A program made the position numbers and the translations under genes. The notes under the pieces are model-generated. The model saw only the letters and a list, made by a program, of their open reading frames with translations, made no database searches and had not been told where the DNA came from. From Bacillus rhizoplanae (GTDB taxonomy: Bacteria > Bacillota > Bacilli > Bacillales > Bacillaceae_G): DNA of 51,167 nucleotides. Position 1 is the first letter of the stretch. Each line of letters begins with the position of its first letter. The stretch is taken from the NCBI RefSeq assembly GCF_917563915.1, contig NZ_CAKJTI010000026.1, positions 1-51,167 on the forward strand, given 5' to 3'. Positions 16,635 through 24,372 of the stretch are shown piece after piece.

Positions 16635-17360
16635 ATGATAAAGCCAGTGATTCCAAAACAGCATGGTGCATGGGCGATGCTTCTTATCCCGTTTTTGCTT
16701 AGTGCTTTAATTGGCAAAGCGACATGGCAGCACATACCACTTTTTTTAGCATGGCTATTTGTCTATTTAGCAACATATCCCTTTTTAATGTATGTGAAAC
16801 AAATGCGGCAAAAGCGCTATTTACATTGGACGCTCATATATTTTAGTCTCGCTATTTTGTTTGGTATAGTTCCACTTACATACGAATGGCGAATTCTTTT
16901 TTTTGCAATATATATGCTTCCATTATTTTTTGTAAACATTTTTTTTGCTCGTCAAAAGAATGAACGAGCATTACTGAATGATGTTAGTGCTATTATCGTT
17001 TTTTGTATTGGCGGAATGATCAGTTATTATTTCACAATGAAAACAATTGATGAAACGGCATGGCTAATCGCACTTGTTTCATTTTTGTACTTTCTGGGAA
17101 GTACGTTCTATGTGAAAACGATGATTCGAGAAAAGAAAAATCCAACATATCGTTGGATTTCATGGGGATACCATTTATCACTTGTAGTCGGTACGTTCAT
17201 TGTGTCTCCTTGGTTTGTCATTGCGTTTATTCCAAGTTGCATTCGCGCTATTGTGCTGTATGGTAAAAAAGTAACTGTTTTAAAAGTTGGTGTGTGGGAG
17301 ATCGTCAATTCAGTTTATTTTTTCATTGCTACTACAGTATTATTTCAATTTAAGGGTTGA
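16635..17360 (+). CDS. YwiC-like family membrane protein
   Basis: A 241-residue membrane protein with about eight hydrophobic segments. The opening MIKPVIPKQHGAWAMLLIPF, with its conserved KQHGAWAM motif, is the hallmark of the YwiC-like family of Bacillus. The function is unknown; in B. subtilis ywiC lies near the nitrate respiration genes. GAGGTG precedes the ATG. A Fur-box candidate covers the promoter area, so iron regulation is possible. It ends at a bidirectional terminator shared with the next gene. Confidence 0.8.
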   Translation: MIKPVIPKQHGAWAMLLIPFLLSALIGKATWQHIPLFLAWLFVYLATYPFLMYVKQMRQKRYLHWTLIYFSLAILFGIVPLTYEWRILFFAIYMLPLFFVNIFFARQKNERALLNDVSAIIVFCIGGMISYYFTMKTIDETAWLIALVSFLYFLGSTFYVKTMIREKKNPTYRWISWGYHLSLVVGTFIVSPWFVIAFIPSCIRAIVLYGKKVTVLKVGVWEIVNSVYFFIATTVLFQFKG

Positions 17361-17376
17361 TATTAAATTAATGAAT

Positions 17377-17412
17377 AAAAAGTAAGCATGATTCATACGT
17401 GCTTACTTTTTA
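17377..17412. terminator. Bidirectional terminator
   Basis: AAAAAGTAAGCA pairs with TGCTTACTTTTT, with A and T flanks, between the convergent YwiC-like gene (plus) and the 63-residue gene (minus). Confidence 0.75.
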
Positions 17413-17426
17413 TTGTTAGGAATTGT

Positions 17427-17618
17427 TTATTCTTGAAATAAAATGTTTGCCGTACTATCGCACTGTTGCAGCGCATGTTGGACAGCTTGTAAAGATTGTT
17501 CAATACGTTGACGATTATCTGCTTTCTCGACTGTTTGCAAGGCGTTTTGTAAACAGTTTTTTGCTTCATGTAAAGCTTGGCAAGAATCTTGAACATGACC
17601 ACGTGCATTTTTTTGCAT
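17427..17618 (-). CDS. Small helical protein, 63 residues, unknown
   Basis: The frame opens with ATG seven bases after AAAGGAGGTG, a near-perfect ribosome binding site, which makes it a real gene. The protein is predicted all-helical, with repeated motifs such as ALHEAKNCLQNALQ and SLQAVQHALQQCD that would form an antiparallel helical hairpin. It has three cysteines and no signal peptide. I do not recognise the family. Several Bacillus small proteins of this type are expressed during sporulation, but nothing here shows that. Confidence 0.7.
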   Translation of the reverse strand: MQKNARGHVQDSCQALHEAKNCLQNALQTVEKADNRQRIEQSLQAVQHALQQCDSTANILFQE

Positions 17619-17716
17619 GATTGCACCTCCTTTGGTCTATACATTTGTAGTATGAGCAAAACGAAACAAAATATAATAATTTTCTAAAAAATGAATCCTG
17701 ATAATTCTTATAAGAA

Positions 17717-17745
17717 TTGACTTTTTTGGTTATATTCATTATAGT
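17717..17745 (+). promoter_or_regulatory. SigA promoter of the SAM riboswitch transcript
   Basis: TTGACT (17717-17722) and TATAGT (17740-17745) are 17 bp apart, and the S-box aptamer starts 21 bp after the -10. Confidence 0.7.
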
Positions 17746-17766
17746 AAGGGATAAAGTGAATATTTT

Positions 17767-17861
17767 CTTATCCAGAGAGGTGGAGGGACTGGCCCGATGA
17801 AACCCAGCAACCGCAATGCAGGTGCTAATTCCAGCAGAACATTTTTGTTCTGAAAGATAAG
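17767..17861 (+). promoter_or_regulatory. SAM-I (S-box) riboswitch aptamer
   Basis: All hallmark blocks are present in order: CTTATCCAGAGAGGTGGAGGG, ACTGGCCCGATGAAACCCAG, CAACC, GGTGCTAATTCCAGC and GTTCTGAAAGATAAG. The closing helix P1 pairs CTTATC (17767-17772) with GATAAG (17856-17861). It should switch off the downstream gene when S-adenosylmethionine is plentiful. Confidence 0.93.
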
Positions 17862-17907
17862 AAGGAAGAGATATGTTCCGCTTCTTCTTATCGAAGAGGT
17901 TTTTTTA
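17856..17907 (+). terminator. S-box antiterminator/terminator
   Basis: CTTCTTC-TTATC-GAAGAGG followed by seven T residues (17881-17907) is the terminator. Its 5' arm can instead pair as CTTCTTATC with GATAAGAAG (17856-17864), which contains the 3' strand of P1. That competition is how SAM would favour termination. Confidence 0.85.
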
Positions 17908-17964
17908 TTGTTAAAAAACCGATAATGAAAGATGGACAACGAGAAGAAAGGAGTGGACATAGCT

Positions 17965-18234
17965 GTGACAATTGAGAAATATATTACATTGCGAAGTGCA
18001 ATTTACGAATATATGGAAGAACAAGAAGAGCCAATTACGTTATTGGATATTCAAGAGTATATTGCTTCTGAACATAAGGGGAAATTTGCAAAAAAGATGC
18101 TTCAGCAATTTTATTTATTACGGTTACTTGATGAATTAAAACTGGATGGGAAAATTACTTTAGCAGAGCCGCACCAATATATAGATGATAAGGGGATTTA
18201 CTACATAGTAAAAGAGAAAAGAAGAGGGAGTTGA
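17965..18234 (+). CDS. Unknown 89-residue protein under SAM riboswitch control
   Basis: I do not recognise this protein. It is acidic at the start (RSAIYEYMEEQEEPITLLDI) and has a helix-rich middle (KGKFAKKMLQQFYLLRLLDELKLDGKITLAEP) with a possible winged-helix-like beta end (KGIYYIVKEKRR). The pattern could be a small winged-helix fold, but that is a guess. I prefer the GTG at 17965, after AAAGGAG; an ATG at 17932 lacks a binding site. It is the only gene after the S-box and ends before a terminator, so it is probably linked to methionine or SAM metabolism. Confidence 0.65.
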   Translation: MTIEKYITLRSAIYEYMEEQEEPITLLDIQEYIASEHKGKFAKKMLQQFYLLRLLDELKLDGKITLAEPHQYIDDKGIYYIVKEKRRGS

Positions 18235-18292
18235 TCTCTCTTTTTATGTTATAATTTGTTTGAAAATTCACTTATTTTAGAGGTATGTAGAT

Positions 18293-18319
18293 AAAAAGAC
18301 TGTACTATGCAGTCTTTTT
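18293..18319 (+). terminator. Intrinsic terminator
   Basis: AAAAAGACTG and CAGTCTTTTT form a perfect 10-bp stem, about 60 bp after the riboswitch-controlled gene. Confidence 0.75.
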
Positions 18320-18397
18320 ACAAGGAAATGGTGCTGAGTGTGTAGTGTTCAAAAATTTAATGTGCCCCGAAAGATGGGCATTCTCGGCTAACAAATA

Positions 18398-18430
18398 AAA
18401 AAGACACCATCGCCGAATAGGTGTCATTGT
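18398..18430 (-). terminator. Terminator-like hairpin (minus strand)
   Basis: GACACCT and ATGGTGTC pair on the minus strand, followed by TTTTTTATTTG. No minus-strand gene leads into it, so it may be a remnant or may only protect an RNA 3' end. Confidence 0.4.
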
Positions 18431-18523
18431 TTTGTAAAAGGGGCTTGCCCTTTGACATGTATTAGAATAGCATGTGAATCCAATAAAAGTCAAAAGGAAA
18501 TTAAAGGAAAGGTGTTGTTTACA

Positions 18524-18904
18524 ATGAACATATTGATTGTATACGCGCATCCAAACTCGTCAAGTTTCAACGCTGCTATTTTGAAACATGTGGAACAAGG
18601 ATTACAAAAAACAAATCACTCTGTAACTGTTCTTGATCTGTATAAGGAACAATTTAATCCTGTTCTAACCTTTAATGAGACAAAAAAGAGAAGAGATTTA
18701 GTGCATGAGGAAGAAACAGGTGAATATAGGAAATTAGTTACGGAGGCAGATTACTTCATTTTTATTTACCCAGTTTGGTGGTGGAGTATGCCGGCAATAT
18801 TAAAGGGATTTATTGACCGAGTATTTGTTTCAGGTTTTGCCTATAAATATGAAGGGATAATGCCTAAAGGATTACTTACAGGAAAACAAGCATGGGTGAT
18901 TTGT
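18524..18904 (+). pseudogene. NAD(P)H quinone reductase, 5' part, split by tnpB element 2
   Basis: The first 127 residues of a flavodoxin-fold NAD(P)H dehydrogenase of the MdaB/YwrO type are intact: MNILIVYAHPNSSSF (FMN or FAD phosphate loop), then FIFIYPVWWWSMPAILKGFIDRVF, the family signature. The frame continues past GKQAWVI into the left end of the second tnpB element and stops at about 18961. The missing C-terminus resumes at 20593. I chose the ATG at 18524. The enzyme would reduce quinones or similar electrophiles; the split makes it very probably inactive. Confidence 0.85.
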
Positions 18905-19075
18905 CAGAAAATGGGCAAAAAAACCCCATCTTCAAAACGCGCAGAGCATAGCCCAGTTTAAGGAGGGGATGAATTGCCTTTGAATTTGTAAAAAAATTTC
19001 CTGAGTCGATACGAATGTATGTTCTTTTTTGGCCTTTTTGTATTATCCTGAAGGTAAGAAGAGTGAGAGGTGAAA

Positions 19076-20530
19076 ATGATGACGAAAGAAAAAGAATATG
19101 CAACCTATCAAATTTGGATTAAGAAAGGTTACAAATTGCACGCCTACTTCATGGAAATGTGTCGAAACGCAAAAAATCTCTACAATACAACGAATTTCTA
19201 TGTTCGCCAAGTGTATACGGCCTTACGTACGGATCAACCATTACAACCACTTCAACAAGAAGTTCTCCATACATTACAAGCACATATTGAAATCATGAAT
19301 GAAAATCAATTCCATGCGTACCAAAAACGCGTGCAAAAATAGAAAGAAAAACCTGTTAAAGAACAAAAAGAAATGAAATGTAACTTGTTTACATTCCCGA
19401 CACAAGAGAAATCGTTCCTATCGTATCATTTCTTAGATTGCTTGTTTAAAACAATGAAACAACAAGATTATATGAACTTGCCAGCGCAAACGAATCAAGC
19501 AGTTATGAAGAAGTTGTATCAAAATTGGAAATCATTCTTCGCTTCCATCAAGGCATACAAGAAACATCCTTCCACCTTTACTGGCAGACCTCGCATTCCC
19601 AAATATATCAAATCATCTATGAAAGAAATTGTATTCACAAATCAAGTATGCAAACTCCAAGACAAATATATTCGCTTTCCAAAAACAAGCATGAAATTAA
19701 ATATTGGTAAATTGTTTGGGCGTATCGAAAATCTCAAGGAGGTACGCGTTTCTCCTACTTATGGGAAATTTAAGGTGGAAATTGTGGCAGAACAACCCGA
19801 GTCAGCACCTGAGCATGTGGACAACAACCGCTATATGAGTATTGATTTAGGAATCGATAACATTGTAACTATCACAACAAATACAGGAGCCATTCCTGTG
19901 TTAGTAAAGGGCAATGTCATCAAAAGTATCAATCAATACTACAACAAGCAAAAGGCTTATTTACTGGGTATTCTTCGTCATGGGAAAGAACCAAAAGAAG
20001 GACCACACACATCAAAGCGTTTAGAGAGACTTCATGAAAAACGGTTTCTTAAAATAAAAGATCTCTTTCATAAAATGAGTTATCACATTGTCGAGCTGGC
20101 GATTCAACAGGAGATTTCTTTGATTGTGATTGGGAAAAATACATCATGGAAACAAAACATTGAAATGGGGAAACGCCAGAATCAAACGTTCTGTCATATC
20201 CCGCATAATCTACTCATTGAAATGATCACCTATAAGGCAAAAAGAAAAGGTATTGCTGTACAAGTTGTAGAAGAATCGTATACAAGTAAAGCATCCTTTT
20301 TAGACAATGATGCAATCCCCACTTACGGTGAGGAAGACTTTCCTCTATTCAGTGGAAAACGGATCAAACGTGGATTGTATCGTACGAAAGAGAATAAACT
20401 ACTAAACGCAGATGTGAATGGTTCCTATAACATCTTAAAAAAAGCAGTTCCAAAGGCGTTCGCCGATGGAATAGAGGGGTTGTGCCATCAGGCAGCTGTG
20501 TCAACTCCACTCGTGTTAAGCATCATTTGA
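19076..20530 (+). pseudogene. tnpB: TnpB copy 2, interrupted by an amber stop
   Basis: It is closely related to the first TnpB along its length, with the same RuvC-I (MSIDLGIDN) and RuvC-III (LNADVNGSYN) motifs, the same glycine at the RuvC-II position (IVIGKNTSWKQ) and VVEESYTSK. The codon that is CAA in copy 1 is TAG here (19340-19342), splitting the frame into about 88 residues and a 385-residue part that could restart at the ATG at 19373. The restarted part holds all three RuvC motifs but lacks the N-terminal wedge region, so it is probably inactive. Confidence 0.8.
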
Positions 20531-20592
20531 AGGTGATATACGAGAAACCCCCACTTCAAGATCCGAAGGAGATAAGTGGCGGGAGTTTTCAT
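20420..20592 (+). ncRNA. Predicted omega-RNA region of tnpB copy 2
   Basis: Right-end region nearly identical to copy 1, ending TTTTCAT. The guide read from the adjacent host DNA would be ACACTAGATTCTCCTTTATG (20593-20612), which is quinone reductase coding sequence. Confidence 0.5.
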
Positions 20593-20788
20593 ACACTAGA
20601 TTCTCCTTTATGGTACGCTGCTCTTTCATACCGATCAGCTGAATGGATTGTGATGAAGAAAGGAATATTGTATTTTTGTGGGTAACATAAAGCGTTCTGT
20701 ATTTCAATCTGTGAAAAATAGTAAACAAGAAAAAAGAGAGAAATGGCTGTAAAAGGTATATGAAAAGGCAGGGGAATTATGGAAAATA
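20593..20788 (+). pseudogene. NAD(P)H quinone reductase, 3' part, decayed
   Basis: The frame starts right at the tnpB right end with TLDSPLWYAALSYRSAEW and continues MKKGILYFCG, the expected continuation of GKQAWVI-Y. A one-base shift occurs near 20684 (FCG, then NIKRSVFQSVKNSKQEKREKWL in the next frame). A TAA at 20750 precedes KVYEKAGELW. The decay after the insertion shows that the gene is no longer selected. Its last bases overlap the next gene's start. Confidence 0.75.
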
Positions 20789-21147
20789 GGGAGCAGATTT
20801 ATAAAATTATGAATGTATGTAAAAGAGAAGATGATTTGTTTTATTCTTATCTTTCTTGTTTATCTAGGATAAAAGAGAATAGCAAGCAATTTTCTAAAGT
20901 TAAACAAGAAGTGCGGGAAGAATATCTTATAAGGGGTATTTGTGAGAGAGAAGTAGACATTTTAGTAGAGCAAAATAAACAGGTTGCAGATTTATATATA
21001 CCTAAGTTGCTCCGATGGGAATTTTTACAGGCAAATGTCCATTATATAGAAGATTTGTGTTCGATGGTATTTCAGTTAGAACCTTTATGTTTTTCAGAAG
21101 AACAATGGAAAAATGTAATTACAATTATAGAGAAAGAGCTGCCGTGA
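20779..21147 (+). CDS. Unknown cytoplasmic protein, 122 residues
   Basis: I do not recognise this protein. It is predicted largely helical and is rich in charged residues (KREDDLFYSYLSCLSRIKEN, then REEYLIRGICEREVDILVEQNKQ), with four or five cysteines and no signal peptide or membrane segment. The ATG follows GGCAGGGGAAT and a strong terminator sits just after the stop, which supports a real gene. Its start overlaps the decayed tail of the split quinone reductase gene, so the two were once adjacent. Confidence 0.6.
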   Translation: MENREQIYKIMNVCKREDDLFYSYLSCLSRIKENSKQFSKVKQEVREEYLIRGICEREVDILVEQNKQVADLYIPKLLRWEFLQANVHYIEDLCSMVFQLEPLCFSEEQWKNVITIIEKELP

Positions 21148-21160
21148 GACAGCTCTTTTT
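21133..21160 (+). terminator. Intrinsic terminator
   Basis: AAAGAGCTG and CAGCTCTTTTT pair around CCGTGAGA, overlapping the stop codon of the 122-residue gene. Confidence 0.8.
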
Positions 21161-21192
21161 GTAACAAAAACTTTGAGAGTTTAAGTCTAATT

Positions 21193-22446
21193 TTAGTGTT
21201 TTTGTAAATACTTAGCGATTTGTAAATACATATCTCTATATGCGGATTGTATTTCTCCGTTATGATTAGCATTTGATGAAAAGTGAACGATAACCATATT
21301 TGCAGTTGGATCGATATATAATCGTTGTCCATAACTGCCAAGTACTTCGAATGCGCCATTTACGTTATGCGGGATCCACCATTGATTATGATAAGAATAT
21401 GCTTCACCATCTCCAACTGGAAGTTCGTCTTTTTTAATATTCTTAATTTCATCAATGATAGAAGAAGAAATAATTTGCTTTCCATCATATACGCCATTGT
21501 CTACAATCATTTTTCCGAACCTTGCCATATCTCGAGCGGTCGCATTTAATCCTGCGCTGGCTTGTTCCACCCCTGTTTCATCAACGACATAATAAGCATC
21601 CTCTTCTGCTCCAATTTGTGACCAAAAACGTTCACTTACCATGTCTGCTAGGGATTTTCCTGTCACAGTACGAATTACCCACCCAAGTGTTTCAGCGGAA
21701 CCGTTATTATATGAAAAATTCTCTCTAGGAGCAGCAGTTTCGTTTGCTTCTAGTAACATGTCATAAATTTTTAACGGCCCATCATAGTTTTTGCCGCGAG
21801 GAAGAAGATTACTCGCTAAATATAATTGTGCATCTTGATTATCTAATCCAGCCTGTTTAAAGCCATGAGTTGGGTATTCTACTGAAACCTGCATATCTAG
21901 TAGTTGCTGAATTGTTGCCTTTCCAAATGGTGTTCCTTGTAATTCTTTTATGTAAGTTTCTGCAGTTATATCGGGTTGTAGCTTTCCTTCTTCAATGAGT
22001 TCGCTAATGAGAAATCCTGTAAATACTTTCGATAACGAAGCCATACCGTGTGGTTCATTTTCTTTATATCCATCAAAATATCGTTCATATACAACCTTAT
22101 CATCGTGCAGGACAATGAAAGCATCTGTTTTGTATTTTTCTAATAATTGCAGAACGGTCGTATTATCATTATTTTCATCTGTAATATGTAAATCATCTAA
22201 ATTTTCTAAGTTAGTTGGAAGGGGAGATACATAATTTTGATTTTTAGCGACAACTTTTGTGGAAGCAAATTCTCGCATATGTGAATACGACCAACGAAGA
22301 TATGGATCATTTAACCAGTTTTTTTTCGTTACTGTTTGTTTTGAGGAAAACCCTTTATTTTGTTTGAATAACGTAAAATTCATACCGATTAACATAAATA
22401 AAAAAATAAAAACGATTAAAATTAGAGGGGATTTTTTGAATCTCAT
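21193..22446 (-). CDS. Serine hydrolase of the beta-lactamase/NylB type
   Basis: A 417-residue extracytoplasmic enzyme of the class C beta-lactamase/penicillin-binding fold. An N-terminal hydrophobic segment (about 6-28) with no clear cleavage site suggests a membrane anchor. The catalytic SxxK is SLSK (Ser137, Lys140) and the second motif is YNN (Tyr246, Asn248). The overall sequence, with ENFSYNNGSAETLGWV, is closest in feel to 6-aminohexanoate oligomer hydrolases (NylB) and related esterases. The start at 22446 follows AAGGAGGC. The substrate is unknown. Confidence 0.85.
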   Translation of the reverse strand: MRFKKSPLILIVFIFLFMLIGMNFTLFKQNKGFSSKQTVTKKNWLNDPYLRWSYSHMREFASTKVVAKNQNYVSPLPTNLENLDDLHITDENNDNTTVLQLLEKYKTDAFIVLHDDKVVYERYFDGYKENEPHGMASLSKVFTGFLISELIEEGKLQPDITAETYIKELQGTPFGKATIQQLLDMQVSVEYPTHGFKQAGLDNQDAQLYLASNLLPRGKNYDGPLKIYDMLLEANETAAPRENFSYNNGSAETLGWVIRTVTGKSLADMVSERFWSQIGAEEDAYYVVDETGVEQASAGLNATARDMARFGKMIVDNGVYDGKQIISSSIIDEIKNIKKDELPVGDGEAYSYHNQWWIPHNVNGAFEVLGSYGQRLYIDPTANMVIVHFSSNANHNGEIQSAYRDMYLQIAKYLQKH

Positions 22447-22499
22447 AACAAGCCTCCTTATGATTTCATTATAAGGTATAAGTTTCTTAATGAGCAAAA

Positions 22500-22533
22500 A
22501 AAAGAGAGTAAACATAGAAGTTTACTCTCTCTT
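22500..22533 (-). terminator. Terminator between the MFS gene and the hydrolase
   Basis: AGAGAGTAAAC and GTTTACTCTCT form a perfect 11-bp stem, followed on the minus strand by a long T run. It ends the MarR/MFS operon. Confidence 0.8.
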
Positions 22534-22539
22534 ATATCA

Positions 22540-23739
22540 TTAAGCAGATAATTTTCCTTGTGTTGTTTGCTTTTTGAACTTTTGTTTTCGCCCGTGAAGA
22601 AAATAATAAATAAGTAATGTAAATGCAACGATAATAGAAGAGATAAAATACATATTATGATAGCTTGAATGTGCTGCGATAATACCTAGTACGAAAGATC
22701 CGATACCCATACCTGTATCAAAAAATGAGAAATAAGTAGCTGTTGCAGATCCGCGTCGATGGTGCGGAGCGACACTAATTGCAATTGTTTGGAAGCTCGG
22801 AATTAAGGTTCCGTATCCTATACCGATAAGTACACCGGCAGCAAGTAACCAAAATGGCGTTTGCGCTTGACTTAAAGTGAACATTCCAATCATAAATATC
22901 ATAATAGAGGGATAAATGAGAACATTTTCTCCGAATCGATCAAATATTTTACCTGAAAATGGACGAGAAATAACAACTACAATTGCATATACGACAAAGA
23001 AATAACTTGCAATATCAGCCATGCCAAGTTCCTTTGCATAAATCGGGATAAATGAAAGGATACCGCTATAGGAAAAGGAAAGTACGCAGCCTGTGATAGC
23101 AATTGGAATTGTTGAAGGCTCGATTAAATCTTTCCATTGCATATGTTTCTTTTCCTTCTTTACAGTTGTTTTTTCGTCAGGAATATTTACTAGTAGTCCG
23201 CATAGAAAAGCAAGCATAGAAAATATAGAACAAACAATGAATAAAACTGTAAACGAAAATTCAGAAATGATAGTTAATCCTAAAAAAGGACCAATAACCA
23301 TTGGTAAACTCATAAATACTCCATAATAACCGAGCGCTTCACCGCGTCGATGGGCCGGGGCTACATCTGTTACGATTGTACCAGTAGCTGTCGTTGCCAT
23401 CCCAAATCCGATACCATGTAAGAAGCGCAAAGCGAGTAATAAAAATAAACTTTGAGCACCAAAATACATTACTGTTGCAGCTAAAAAGAGTGAAAGAGAG
23501 ATAAATAATATTTTCTTTCTTCCTAAATCATCGAGCCATTTACCTGTAAATGGTCGGCATAGTACAGAAGAAATTAGAAACACTGTTGCAACAAGACCCA
23601 TTTCTCCAGGTTTTCCTTTTAGTCCGTCGATGACATATATGGGTAAGGTTGTCATGAGCATATAAAATGTTAAAAAGAGAAATAGACTACTCAAACATGT
23701 TCCGATGAAGTCTTTCGTCCAAAGTCTTTGACTTTTCAT
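22540..23739 (-). CDS. MFS efflux transporter
   Basis: A 399-residue major facilitator protein with twelve hydrophobic segments in two halves. The loop between segments 2 and 3 reads GKWLDDLGRKK, the MFS motif A, and a related GKIFDRFGE occurs in the second half. It is close to the YwoG/YfkF drug-efflux-like group. The gene follows the MarR gene by 17 bp on the same strand, an arrangement typical of repressor-controlled efflux. I chose the second ATG, six bases after GGAGGG. The substrate is unknown. Confidence 0.88.
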   Translation of the reverse strand: MKSQRLWTKDFIGTCLSSLFLFLTFYMLMTTLPIYVIDGLKGKPGEMGLVATVFLISSVLCRPFTGKWLDDLGRKKILFISLSLFLAATVMYFGAQSLFLLLALRFLHGIGFGMATTATGTIVTDVAPAHRRGEALGYYGVFMSLPMVIGPFLGLTIISEFSFTVLFIVCSIFSMLAFLCGLLVNIPDEKTTVKKEKKHMQWKDLIEPSTIPIAITGCVLSFSYSGILSFIPIYAKELGMADIASYFFVVYAIVVVISRPFSGKIFDRFGENVLIYPSIMIFMIGMFTLSQAQTPFWLLAAGVLIGIGYGTLIPSFQTIAISVAPHHRRGSATATYFSFFDTGMGIGSFVLGIIAAHSSYHNMYFISSIIVAFTLLIYYFLHGRKQKFKKQTTQGKLSA

Positions 23740-23756
23740 AGTCATCCCTCCAATTT

Positions 23757-24173
23757 CTAATCAAGATTACGAATTGCTTTTTGTAGTACGTGAAAAGCAC
23801 GACGAAGTTCTTCATCGTTAATATCTTGCAGTGCTTTTTCCTCAAATGAGTCTACCTCTTCTTGCCACATTGGAATCATTGCTAGTGCTGTTTCTGATAA
23901 AGAAATGAGCTTCTCGCGTCGATCCGTTCCTTCTTTTCTAATGATCCAGCCTATCGATTCCATGCGTGTTAAAGTGCGAGTCATTGTTGGTGATTCAACA
24001 TTTAAATATTGGCATAATTCAGTTTGTGTGCAAGGTCCAGTCTGATGCAATCTGAAGATTACAGCCCACTGTGCACTGTATAAACCAGTTGGAGAAACAC
24101 GTTCATTAAACTTTTTGGAAAATTTCCGAGAAGTTTGACTGACGACGTGAAAAAAATGTTGTTTTTCGTCCAT
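23757..24173 (-). CDS. MarR family transcriptional regulator
   Basis: This 138-residue winged-helix regulator has the MarR core: SAQWAVIFRLHQTGPCTQTELCQYLNVESPTMTRTLTRMESIGWI (recognition helix in VESPTMTRTLTRM), then the wing RKEGTDRREKLISLSE. It probably represses its own operon with the downstream MFS transporter and is released by a small ligand. A palindrome over its -10 box is the likely operator. Confidence 0.9.
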   Translation of the reverse strand: MDEKQHFFHVVSQTSRKFSKKFNERVSPTGLYSAQWAVIFRLHQTGPCTQTELCQYLNVESPTMTRTLTRMESIGWIIRKEGTDRREKLISLSETALAMIPMWQEEVDSFEEKALQDINDEELRRAFHVLQKAIRNLD

Positions 24174-24191
24174 ATATTTCTTCCTTCCTAA

Positions 24192-24235
24192 TTAGTTACC
24201 TAGCTAACTATATCCCTTTTTTTCTGAATTGTCTA
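24192..24235 (-). promoter_or_regulatory. Promoter and operator of the MarR/MFS operon
   Basis: Read on the minus strand, TAGACA (24230-24235) and TATAGT (24207-24212) are 17 bp apart. An inverted repeat with arms TTAGTTA and TAACTA (24192-24210) overlaps the -10, as expected for a MarR autorepressor site. Confidence 0.6.
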
Positions 24236-24281
24236 GTAGTCTGTGCGCCATGCTTATGTTAAAAGTACGTTAATTTTTAGA

Positions 24282-24310
24282 TTGAGAACGTATATTCTGT
24301 ATGATATTAT
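24282..24310 (+). promoter_or_regulatory. Promoter of the alpha/beta hydrolase gene
   Basis: TTGAGA (24282-24287) and TATTAT (24305-24310) are separated by 17 bp, about 60 bp before the start codon. Confidence 0.5.
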
Positions 24311-24372
24311 AAAGTTGAGAATTTTCTGTCTTTTGAATTATATGTTATTGATAATTTTGAGGGGGAAAGAGG

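Larger units (their letters stand above)
18905..20592 (+). mobile_element. IS605-type tnpB-only element, copy 2
   Basis: Aligned with copy 1, it begins after TTTGT (18900-18904) and ends with GGGAGTTTTCAT at 20592. It shares the left hairpin (CCCCATCTT...AAGGAGGGG) and the right hairpin. The copies differ at many positions, so neither is a recent duplicate. It interrupts the quinone reductase gene, and joining the two gene halves across it restores an open frame. Confidence 0.85.

Noticed and set aside
18340-18470. GC-rich patches (GTGCCCCGAAAGATGGGC and GGGGCTTGCCC) before the quinone reductase gene
   Set aside because: They suggest hairpins, but I could not connect them into a known riboswitch or repeat, and no second copy was found.
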